Below the pieces are notes generated by a model, which saw only the letters and a list, made by a program, of their open reading frames with translations, ran no database searches and had not been told where the DNA came from. Both the position numbers and the translations under genes were made by a program. This document shows, one piece after another, positions 8,060 to 13,565 of a DNA stretch of 21,169 bases (the stretch's first letter is position 1; each line of letters starts with the position of its first letter). The stretch lies in assembly GCF_900545205.1 (NCBI RefSeq), contig NZ_UQYC01000031.1, forward strand, positions 1 to 21,169, in the 5' to 3' direction. This DNA is from an uncultured Veillonella sp. GTDB lineage: Bacteria > Bacillota > Negativicutes > Veillonellales > Veillonellaceae.

Positions 8060-8157
8060 ATCAATTAAATTCCTTATATATTACTTATTTTGAAAGCTTA
8101 TTTTATCTAAAATCACGAGGCCGTAGGCCGAGTTTTCCCCTATTCTCCATAGAGTGG

Positions 8158-8241
8158 CAATGAGGGCTTTCAAAAAACGACTTTGGCCCTATCCCGAAGG
8201 GATAGACCTGGCCAGTGGAGGCTTTTTGGAAGTACTCATTG
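8158..8241 (-). repeat. Core-hairpin repeat, copy 2 (mnmE-mnmG gap) with nested UUCG hairpin
   Basis: Arms 8158-8178 and 8221-8241 are complementary over 21 positions with four mismatches. The loop begins GACTT (8179-8183) and ends TGGAG (8216-8220). On the minus strand, which is the transcribed one, this reads CTCCA to AAGTC as in the other copies. Here the core is expanded by an inner hairpin, CTATCCC-TTCG-GGGATAG, a stable UUCG tetraloop, flanked by GGCC on both sides. The outer arm ends 7 bp from the mnmE stop codon. There is no T-tail on the minus strand, so it does not look like an intrinsic terminator. Confidence 0.72.
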
Positions 8242-8247
8242 TCAGCA

Positions 8248-9633
8248 TCACTTACCTAAACAAAATCTACTAAATAGTTCGTCGATCATGCTTTCACGGA
8301 TGGTGTCGCCTGTGATGTCGCCTAGTAGTTCCCAGGCGCTGCGCAGGTCGGTAGCTACAAAGTCTACTGGCATGCCCATGTCGATGGAGGAGAGAGCTTG
8401 TTCGACTTGTGCCTTCGCTTGTTCCATGAGGCTGATGTGGCGCACGTTACTGATCATGGCGCTGTTGTCTTGTTTTACGCGACCGCCGTAAACGAGTTCT
8501 TGCACCCATTTGGAGAGAACTGCAGAGCCTTCGCCTTCTTTGGCACTGATGCGTTCGATAGCCGTAAAGGTTCCGTGTTCTTTAATATTTTCATCTGTAA
8601 CGACTTGTGCCACGTCGGACTTATTGAGGAGTACGATAGTATTCAAACCGCTCACAGAGGTCAAAATTTCGATTTCTTCAGGGGTTAATGGAGTAGACCC
8701 GTCTATAACGCAGAGCACGATGTCTGCTTTGTTGATATAATCACGAGCACGCTCCACACCGAGGGCTTCCACCGTATCTTGTGTATCCCGGATACCAGCT
8801 GTATCAATGAGGCGCAAGGAAATGCCTTCAACGGTCATATATTCTTCAATACTGTCCCGTGTCGTACCAGGGATATCCGTTACGATAGCGCGGTTTTCAC
8901 GCAAGAGAGCGTTCATCAAGCTCGATTTACCGGCATTTGGACGGCCTACGATAACCGTCATAATACCGTCGCGAATGAGGCGACCTGTATTTGCTGTGGA
9001 CAAGAGATCGTCCATAGCTTTCAAAATAGGCTCTAGTTGTTCACGAACCTCTTGGCTCGTTACGTCCTCAATATCCTCTTCAGGATAGTCGATAGTTACC
9101 TCTAAATGAGCAATCATAGCGATAAGCTGTTCACGTACATCTTTTACAAAGGACGAAACGGTCCCATCGAGCTGCGATACAGCGAGGGAGAGGGAGTCCT
9201 CCGTTTTGGCTTCAATAATATCAATGATCGCCTCTGCTTGGGTGAGGTCGATACGTCCGTTCATAAAGGCGCGCTTCGTAAATTCGCCGGCCTCGGCCAT
9301 GCGCACATCGTGGTTTACGAGCAATTTCAGAATTTGTCGAACCGGCACAATGCCGCCGTGACACTGAATTTCTACCACATCCTCTGCCGTGTAGGAATGA
9401 GGGCCTTTCATTAATAACACAAGAACCTCGTCGATGGTCTTGTTCGTTCCGGGATCCACAATGGTCCCATATTGTATCGTTCTATTTTGGCGGTCCATCA
9501 AAGGAACGGTGCCAGCGCTCTTGAACAGGCTATTTACAATAGGAAAACTATCCTTGCCGCTGACCCGAATAATACCAACCCCGCCGATACCGGGCGGCGT
9601 CGCAATGGCCGCTATTGTATCATCTATATACAT
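8248..9633 (-). CDS. mnmE: tRNA modification GTPase MnmE (TrmE/ThdF)
   Basis: MnmE is the GTPase of the MnmEG complex that modifies U34 of tRNA. The 461-residue protein has the N-terminal tetrahydrofolate-binding domain (DTIAAIATPPGIGGVGIIRVSG), a helical domain, and an inserted G domain with P-loop GRPNAGKSSL at 230-239, TTRD at 257-260, DTAG at 277-280 and an NKSD motif near 337. The C-terminus CLGK carries the conserved catalytic cysteine C458. The start ATG has GGAG 6 nt upstream. The TGA stop lies just before the copy-2 hairpin. It follows jag in the rpmH-to-mnmG gene order and is probably co-transcribed with mnmG. Confidence 0.97.
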   Translation of the reverse strand: MYIDDTIAAIATPPGIGGVGIIRVSGKDSFPIVNSLFKSAGTVPLMDRQNRTIQYGTIVDPGTNKTIDEVLVLLMKGPHSYTAEDVVEIQCHGGIVPVRQILKLLVNHDVRMAEAGEFTKRAFMNGRIDLTQAEAIIDIIEAKTEDSLSLAVSQLDGTVSSFVKDVREQLIAMIAHLEVTIDYPEEDIEDVTSQEVREQLEPILKAMDDLLSTANTGRLIRDGIMTVIVGRPNAGKSSLMNALLRENRAIVTDIPGTTRDSIEEYMTVEGISLRLIDTAGIRDTQDTVEALGVERARDYINKADIVLCVIDGSTPLTPEEIEILTSVSGLNTIVLLNKSDVAQVVTDENIKEHGTFTAIERISAKEGEGSAVLSKWVQELVYGGRVKQDNSAMISNVRHISLMEQAKAQVEQALSSIDMGMPVDFVATDLRSAWELLGDITGDTIRESMIDELFSRFCLGK

Positions 9634-9687
9634 AAATATCTCCGTATTTCGATAATCTAAATATGTTTTTGTATATGTTCTTCGCCT

Positions 9688-9745
9688 GTGAAAGTTAAAC
9701 TAAACTAATCTTTGCATGCGAAGATTAACTTAGGTTAGCTTTCAC
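9688..9745. repeat. Inverted repeat with GTGAAAG/CTTTCAC ends (jag-mnmE gap)
   Basis: Two 25-nt arms (9688-9712 and 9721-9745) pair with four mismatches around the loop TGCATGCG. The ends GTGAAAG and CTTTCAC and the inner AATCTT/AAGATT match the element between metH and metF. An alternative stem, TAGGTTA (9731-9737) with TAACCTA (9748-9754), uses part of the right arm and would exclude the long hairpin. A weaker hairpin follows at 9769-9809. There is no T-tail. It lies between the jag stop (9822) and the mnmE start (9633). Confidence 0.72.
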
Positions 9746-9821
9746 CATAACCTAAAGAATAAAGAGGACAGCCCTCAAGCAACCGATGATCTCAGTTACT
9801 TGAAAGCTGCACCACTATATT

Positions 9822-10622
9822 TTATTTTTTATACGTAATCACAACGTGACGGAACGGTTCGTCCCCTTCACTGTTAGTAACAACGTTTTTGTCGCCTTGA
9901 AGGGCAGTGTGAATGATTTTACGTTCAAAAGCATTCATTGGTTCTAAGGAAACCTTTTGACGGTTGCGTTTCACCTTAGAAGCCAAGCGTTTCGCGAGAT
10001 TTACCAATGTTTCTTCTCGGCGAGAACGATAGTTTTCCACATCTACAACGATATGGCAGTGGCCAGATACATCCTTGTGAGCCACGAGATTTGTTAAGTA
10101 TTGAATAGCATCCAATGTTTGACCATGTTTGCCAATCAAAATACCTAAATCTTCACCGTGTACTTGGAATGTAATCTTATCTTTAGTCATCATTTTTTCG
10201 ATAACCACAGTGAGGCCCATTTGAGTAAACATATCATCGAGGAATTGTTTACCTTTTTCAGCGATTTCTTGTTGATCTTCTTTTGAAAGTTCCTTTTTAG
10301 AAGGTTTTTCTTCTACAACATCACCTTCAGTAGAGTCAACTGCTGTGTCTTGTACTTCTGTTTCACTTGTTGCCACCGGTTCGGAGGCAACAGCTACAGA
10401 TTGTTCTTCTACATGAGCTACTTCTTCTTGAGTAGCAGTTTTAGCTACAGATGTGAAGAATAAGCGAACAACTGCTGGTTTACGACCAATGCCCAAGAAG
10501 CCATTAGAAGGTTGTTCCAAGACTTTAGTTTCTACCAATTCTTGGCCTTCTGCAGCCAATTGAGCTACGCCTTTGGCAATGGCATCTTCAATGGTTTTAG
10601 CAGATACATCGATAAATTCCAT
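9822..10622 (-). CDS. khpB: RNA-binding protein Jag/KhpB (Jag_N, KH, R3H domains)
   Basis: This is a single-stranded nucleic-acid-binding protein of the Jag/EloR/KhpB family, which in other Firmicutes partners with KhpA and influences cell elongation and mRNA levels. The 266-residue protein has a Jag_N domain at the start (EFIDVSAKTIEDAIAKGVAQL, then GFLGIGRKPA). An acidic, Val/Glu/Thr-rich linker covers roughly 75-125. A KH domain has GKHGQ in the GxxG position, and a C-terminal R3H domain includes NYRSRREETL and NAFERKIIH. The gene follows yidC closely; the yidC stop codon TAG overlaps the jag SD (TAGGAGA), which suggests translational coupling. The yidC-jag pairing is conserved in Firmicutes. 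Confidence 0.93.
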   Translation of the reverse strand: MEFIDVSAKTIEDAIAKGVAQLAAEGQELVETKVLEQPSNGFLGIGRKPAVVRLFFTSVAKTATQEEVAHVEEQSVAVASEPVATSETEVQDTAVDSTEGDVVEEKPSKKELSKEDQQEIAEKGKQFLDDMFTQMGLTVVIEKMMTKDKITFQVHGEDLGILIGKHGQTLDAIQYLTNLVAHKDVSGHCHIVVDVENYRSRREETLVNLAKRLASKVKRNRQKVSLEPMNAFERKIIHTALQGDKNVVTNSEGDEPFRHVVITYKK

Positions 10623-10630
10623 AGTGTCTC

Positions 10631-11299
10631 CTATTTCTTAGCTTCTAAGCCTTTGTAAATGAAATGTTGTTGCACAAATTGGAATACATTGGATACGATC
10701 CAGTAAATAACCAAACCAGATGGGAAGTTAAGGGAAATGTAACCAATGAATAAAGGCATAAAGATTGTCATAATCTTTTGTTGTTGCGCAGCAGCACCAG
10801 ATGTACCGCTACTAGTTTGCTTGGACATAATCCATGTGGATGCCGCACTCAATACTGGCAAAATATACATTGGATCTGGTTCTCCAAGACTAGGAAGCCA
10901 TAAGAATTGTACATAGTTTTGATCGTATGGATAGCCTTGTAAAGCATAGAAAATAGCGATCAAGAATGGCATTTGCACCAATAGAGGCAAGCAACCTGCT
11001 AGTGGGTTAACGCCCATTTCTTTGTACAATGCACCCATTTCAGCTTGAAGTTTTGCAGGATCGTTTTTGTATTTGTCTTGCAATTCTTTCATGCGAGGCT
11101 GTAACTCTTGCATAGCCTTCATGGATTTGATTTGTTTAACAGTAAGTGGTGCCAAAATCGCTTTGATAACGATTGTTAAAAGGATAATAGCCACACCGTA
11201 GCTTGGATAGCCTACCATTTGAGTTAATTGGAACGCATAGGTTACCAATGTAGTCATCAATTCAACGATAGGGTGGAATATACTACTTAAGAATTCCAT
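10631..11299 (-). CDS. yidC: Membrane protein insertase YidC/Oxa1 (short Firmicutes type)
   Basis: YidC inserts and folds inner-membrane proteins, alone or with SecYEG. The 222-residue protein is the short form: it has no large periplasmic P1 domain and no lipobox. Hydrophobic segments are visible at about 33-52 (YGVAIILLTIVIKAILAPL), 100-117 (PLAGCLPLLVQMPFLIAIFYAL), 140-157 and 178-210, with a charged coiled-coil-like cytoplasmic loop between the first two (MQELQPRMKELQDKYKNDPAK). The groove residue that is Arg in many homologues appears as Lys in TIVIKAILAPL. SD AAGGAGA lies 5 nt before the ATG. It sits between yidD and jag, as in most Firmicutes. Confidence 0.93.
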   Translation of the reverse strand: MEFLSSIFHPIVELMTTLVTYAFQLTQMVGYPSYGVAIILLTIVIKAILAPLTVKQIKSMKAMQELQPRMKELQDKYKNDPAKLQAEMGALYKEMGVNPLAGCLPLLVQMPFLIAIFYALQGYPYDQNYVQFLWLPSLGEPDPMYILPVLSAASTWIMSKQTSSGTSGAAAQQQKIMTIFMPLFIGYISLNFPSGLVIYWIVSNVFQFVQQHFIYKGLEAKK

Positions 11300-11338
11300 T
11301 GTTTCTCCTTTTTCTTACAGTCCGAAACCGTCCTTTGC

Positions 11339-11438
11339 GCATCTATATATCGTTATGGTATGGTCTAAATTTCATCCATACAGATGCTCAGGTATTTCCA
11401 AAACTGTGCTCGATGTTTTTTGTGAAAGTTGCTTTCAC
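11339..11438. repeat. Two hairpins in the yidC-yidD gap
   Basis: The 168-bp gap between yidD and yidC holds two inverted repeats. The first is bulged: GCATCT (11339-11344) and GTATGG (11358-11363) pair with CCATAC (11376-11381) and AGATGC (11382-11387). The second is a tight 8-bp stem, TGTGAAAG-TTG-CTTTCACA (11420-11438), with the same GTGAAAG/CTTTCAC ends as the elements at 3264 and 9688. On the transcribed minus strand it is followed by A-residues, not T, so it is not an intrinsic terminator. Confidence 0.6.
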
Positions 11439-11467
11439 AGACCGCATCCAGCCTAAGCCCAAGTGGG

Positions 11468-11689
11468 TTAAGGAACTGGATCGTAGCCACCCTTGTGGAA
11501 AGGATGGCAGCGAAGAATGCGTTTTAAACCCATCCAGCTACCTTTCAAAGGACCATATTTTTCGATGGCCTGCAGAGTATATGTGGAACATGTCGGATAA
11601 TAACGGCAACATCCAGGTTTTAAGGGAGATATGGCAAGCTGATAGAACCTAATTAAAAGTCGTAAAAGCGCGGTTATATAGCGTTTCAT
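11468..11689 (-). CDS. yidD: Membrane protein insertion efficiency factor YidD
   Basis: YidD is a small membrane-associated protein that assists YidC-dependent insertion; its mechanism is not settled. The 73-residue protein shows the family pattern: an amphipathic N-terminus (ITALLRLLIRFYQLAISPL), then the cysteine motif CCRYYPTCSTYTLQAIEKYGPLKGSWMG and a C-terminal RILRCHPFHKGGYDPVP. A longer frame starts at 11707, but SD GGAGGT sits immediately before the internal ATG at 11689 with 4-5 nt spacing, so this start is chosen. It lies between rnpA and yidC, its standard position. Confidence 0.93.
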   Translation of the reverse strand: MKRYITALLRLLIRFYQLAISPLKPGCCRYYPTCSTYTLQAIEKYGPLKGSWMGLKRILRCHPFHKGGYDPVP

Positions 11690-11712
11690 GGAAACCTCCA
11701 TATACACAAAAA

Positions 11713-11741
11713 AGGACCAAAGCCTTCTAACTTGTGGTCCT
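11713..11741 (-). terminator. Probable terminator/attenuator overlapping the rnpA stop
   Basis: On the minus strand, AGGACCA and TGGTCCT form a 7-bp stem, extended inward by AAG/CTT across one mismatch, and are followed by a run of six T. The stem begins at the rnpA TAG stop codon. It would end part of the rpmH-rnpA transcript before yidD, consistent with lower expression of yidD and yidC from that promoter. Confidence 0.55.
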
Positions 11742-12099
11742 ATTTATCATTTTGTATCAACAATTTGCTTTTTCGCAAGAGATACAAAATTTCCTTTTCC
11801 GCTTTTTCGTAGGTAGCGTTTTTCAGAGGGCCACGTCCAACAATTACGATATGATACCCTTCGCGTATGGAATGTTGATTGAGGCGATATACCTCTTTCA
11901 TAAGGCGTCTAGCTCGGTTGCGCTCTACAGCACAACCAACCTTTTTGCCGGTTACAAAACCAATGCGAGTCGATTGCTTCGCCACGGGCATACGATATAG
12001 TACACACATACGGCCTACTTCGTATTTACCGTGCTTATACACAAGGCGATATTCATTATTGTGCGTCAGTCGTCTTGCTTTTTTGAGGCAATAATCCAT
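11740..12099 (-). CDS. rnpA: Ribonuclease P protein component
   Basis: RnpA is the basic protein cofactor of the RNase P ribozyme, which matures tRNA 5' ends. The protein of about 119 residues has the family signature GCAVERNRARRLMKEVYR (the RNR motif) and the N-terminal KKARRLTHNNEYRLVYKHGK. It has an excess of Lys and Arg. There are two in-frame ATGs, at 12105 and 12099. SD AAGGAC (12107-12112) is 1 nt from the first and 7 nt from the second, so 12099 is preferred. It follows rpmH, with a hairpin terminator between them that would reduce its expression relative to ribosomal protein L34. That arrangement is familiar from other bacteria. Confidence 0.95.
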   Translation of the reverse strand: MDYCLKKARRLTHNNEYRLVYKHGKYEVGRMCVLYRMPVAKQSTRIGFVTGKKVGCAVERNRARRLMKEVYRLNQHSIREGYHIVIVGRGPLKNATYEKAEKEILYLLRKSKLLIQNDK

Positions 12100-12127
12100 A
12101 TGCATTGTCCTTAAGTCCTAAGAATAG

Positions 12128-12155
12128 AAAAACTTGGCAGCAGCGCCAAGTTTTT
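12128..12155. terminator. Hairpin terminator/attenuator between rpmH and rnpA
   Basis: Stem AAAAACTTGGC (12128-12138) pairs with GCCAAGTTTTT (12145-12155) around a 6-nt loop. The flanking A and T runs give a T-tail in either direction. On the minus strand it follows rpmH, so it probably ends most rpmH transcripts, and read-through expresses rnpA. Confidence 0.8.
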
Positions 12156-12178
12156 TCTCCTGCCTAACAGCTATTATA

Positions 12179-12313
12179 TTATGCAGATAAGCGTTTTCTG
12201 CCTTTTGCACGTCTTCTTTTTAAAACGAGACGGCCACCGATAGTTTTCATGCGTTCACGGAAACCATGGGTACGTTTTCTCCAAAGAGTATTTGGTTGGT
12301 AAGTACGTTTCAT
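12179..12313 (-). CDS. rpmH: 50S ribosomal protein L34
   Basis: This 44-residue, very basic protein reads MKRTYQPNTLWRKRTHGFRERM and continues into the typical GGRLVLKRRRAKGRKRLSA end. It matches bacterial L34 in length and sequence; the more common N-terminus is MKRTFQPN. SD GAGGAGGTG lies 8-9 nt before the ATG. It is the first gene of the minus-strand arm leaving the origin and is driven by a near-consensus promoter at 12368-12396. Confidence 0.97.
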   Translation of the reverse strand: MKRTYQPNTLWRKRTHGFRERMKTIGGRLVLKRRRAKGRKRLSA

Positions 12314-12367
12314 TAGTAAAACACCTCCTCGTCATTTGTATTGTTTTACTTATACCATAACAGGGTA

Positions 12368-12396
12368 ATTATAGAGTTAAAACGTAAATTTGTCAA
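12368..12396 (-). promoter_or_regulatory. rpmH promoter, full consensus hexamers
   Basis: On the minus strand, TTGACA (12391-12396) and TATAAT (12368-12373) are separated by exactly 17 bp. Both hexamers match the sigma-70/SigA consensus perfectly. The predicted start near 12361 leaves a leader of about 48 nt before rpmH. Such a strong promoter fits a ribosomal protein gene. Confidence 0.9.
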
Positions 12397-12408
12397 TCAT
12401 TTAGGGCT

Positions 12409-12640
12409 ATTCTGAAAGACTTTTATGTAGATTTTACTTAAATCCGATAGAACTTAAAACTGATACTACTTTTATAGGGGGAGGAATAGATGTGGTTTTC
12501 TCCCTCCATACTCATCGTAAGTCGGTCAAAAATCCACATCTATTCCTGCTCCTAACGCACTCTAATGACTACTATAACACCTACCACCAGTATAAAAAGT
12601 AGTATCAGTTTTTATAGCAAATCTAAAAGTCTTTCAGAAT
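12409..12640. repeat. Core-hairpin repeat, copy 3, inside a nested inverted repeat of about 230 bp
   Basis: Three stems are nested. The outer is ATTCTGAAAGACTTTTA (12409-12425) with 12624-12640, 17 bp perfect, plus GATTT/AAATC inside. The middle is 12456-12476 with 12591-12612, about 21 bp with a one-base bulge. The inner is AGGAATAGATGTGG (12482-12495) with 12534-12547, 14 bp perfect. The loop carries the family core CTCCATA (12504-12510) to AAGTCG (12519-12524). The spacers between stems are asymmetric (21 vs 6 nt and 5 vs 43 nt). The structure starts 13 bp upstream of the rpmH -35 hexamer. Confidence 0.85.
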
Positions 12641-12695
12641 ACGGATCTAAGATGTAACAAATCTTACCTTTTAACCTCTTGAGGGCAAAGGGGAA

Positions 12696-12840
12696 ATTGA
12701 TGTTACGTTTCCAAACGACCAAGGCTCCTTCATCGCTCCATACGACGAGTAAAGTCGCTCAAAAGGACCCTATATTCCCTCCCTAAGACAACCCTAATGT
12801 ATCCACACACACCACTACACGATGTAAACGTAACATCAAT
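12696..12840 (+). repeat. Core-hairpin repeat, copy 4
   Basis: Perfect 15-bp outer arms ATTGATGTTACGTTT (12696-12710) and 12826-12840 enclose an inner stem, AGGCTCCTT (12722-12730) with AAGGACCCT (12763-12771), one mismatch. Directly inside is the core CTCCATA (12736-12742) to AAGTCG (12752-12757), followed by CTCAAAA as in the other copies. The arms are unrelated in sequence to those of copies 3 and 5. No plausible gene is encoded here. Confidence 0.8.
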
Positions 12841-12912
12841 ATCAACAATACAAGAACTCACAACTCTAATATTTTTATATAAGACAATTTTACATTTTAA
12901 TCTCTACTTGGA

Positions 12913-12991
12913 GGAAGGGAGGAATAGATGTGGATTCCTCCATACTCATCGTTTCGGTCAAAGATCCACATCTACACCTAACACTCCCTCT
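12913..12991 (+). repeat. Core-hairpin repeat, copy 5 (sister of copy 3)
   Basis: Arms TAGATGTGGAT (12925-12935) and ATCCACATCTA (12964-12974) form a perfect 11-bp stem. The left flank GGGAGGAATAGATGTGG, the core CTCCATACTCATCGT (12938-12952) and CGGTCAAA are nearly identical to copy 3, so 12478-12560 and 12913-12990 are diverged direct repeats about 435 bp apart. The AAGTCG half of the core is degenerate here (TTTCG). Confidence 0.8.
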
Positions 12992-13113
12992 TAGAAAAAT
13001 CACTAGTTTGTTATTTTATTGATCATTTACTTTTGATTATCTGAAGGTTGATGCTGTAATGTTCATCAATTACTTTTTTATCTATGTATATTGTAATCAT
13101 AAAAATTATCTTA

Positions 13114-13193
13114 TGGGAGGAGGGGAAGAAAAACTACTTTTTGAGTGACTTGCGTCAGAATGGAGCGATAAAAGTAGTTTTTCTTCCTATCCC
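13114..13193 (-). repeat. Core-hairpin repeat, copy 6, next to oriC
   Basis: A perfect 18-bp stem (13124-13141 with 13170-13187, beginning GGAAGAAAAACTACTTTT) extends outward through GGGAGG/TATCCC with small bulges. The 28-nt loop holds the core in reverse orientation: GACTT (13147-13151) to AATGGAG (13159-13165). The right end is 60 bp from the first DnaA box. T-runs lie inside the stem, not after it, so a terminator role is doubtful. Confidence 0.83.
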
Positions 13194-13233
13194 AAAAGTA
13201 ATAGATATACCCATAAAAATTTAAAATATACAT

Positions 13234-13554
13234 TATAAACAGTTTATAAAAGTTATCCACAGATTGAATGACAAATTGCTTATTTTTTGGTACAATCATA
13301 ACTGAAATTAGGAAAAAGTATATATTTTTATAAGTTTTTGTTGGATAACTTTTAAGGTTATCCACATTTTTTCTCTTTTAACCTGTGTAATCTATAAAGT
13401 CAGTTATTATCTGGTTGGAAGAGAATTTTATTTTCACTTATTCACAGGTTGTGCACAGGTTATTCACAGGAATAACAGGTTTTTCCACAGCTTTCACAAT
13501 AGTTATACACATTATTCCTAAAGTTATACACATTTATCGCAATAGTTATACACA
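13234..13554 (+). other. oriC, upstream part: DnaA-box cluster and dnaA control region
   Basis: Boxes matching TTATNCACA or one step away are: TTATCCACA (13253-13261, 13358-13366), TTATTCACA (13438-13446, 13460-13468), TTGTGCACA (13449-13457), TTTTCCACA (13481-13489) and TTATACACA (13503-13511, 13524-13532, 13546-13554). The last three are spaced 21 and 22 bp apart, about two helical turns. The final one touches the dnaA SD (AAGAGG), so DnaA binding should repress its own gene. A 15-bp palindrome TATAAAC-A-GTTTATA (13234-13248) precedes the first box. Confidence 0.92.
13268..13296 (+). promoter_or_regulatory. Probable dnaA promoter
   Basis: ATGACA (13268-13273) and TACAAT (13291-13296) are separated by 17 bp, giving a predicted start near 13303 and a leader of about 260 nt that runs through most upstream DnaA boxes. 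A DnaA box at 13253-13261 abuts the -35 hexamer. This arrangement fits DnaA autoregulation, but no other evidence is visible. Confidence 0.55.
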
Positions 13555-13565
13555 AGAGGCACGTC

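Noticed and set aside
8117..8150. Second hairpin-family copy containing CTCCATAG at 8145
   Set aside because: There is no AAGTCG half and no arms of useful length around it; GGCC-GTA-GGCC is only a short local palindrome.
11299..11652. 117-codon plus-strand frame between yidC and yidD
   Set aside because: It overlaps yidD in antisense, covers the hairpins in the gap and has no recognisable protein features.
12409..13193. CRISPR array
   Set aside because: The repeated core recurs at irregular distances and in both orientations, the copies are imperfect and each has its own complementary arms; there are no regular spacers.
12409..13193. Integron attC sites or a cassette array
   Set aside because: Imperfect palindromes are present, but the arms lack the conserved R box core and no cassette genes lie between copies.
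13340..13348. Extra DnaA box GTTGGATAA
   Set aside because: Two mismatches from the reverse consensus, including in the TGTG half, so it was not counted.
12797..13365. Short frames within the repeat region (65 codons plus strand, 84 codons minus strand)
   Set aside because: They run through inverted repeats and DnaA boxes, lack SD sequences and give low-complexity peptides.
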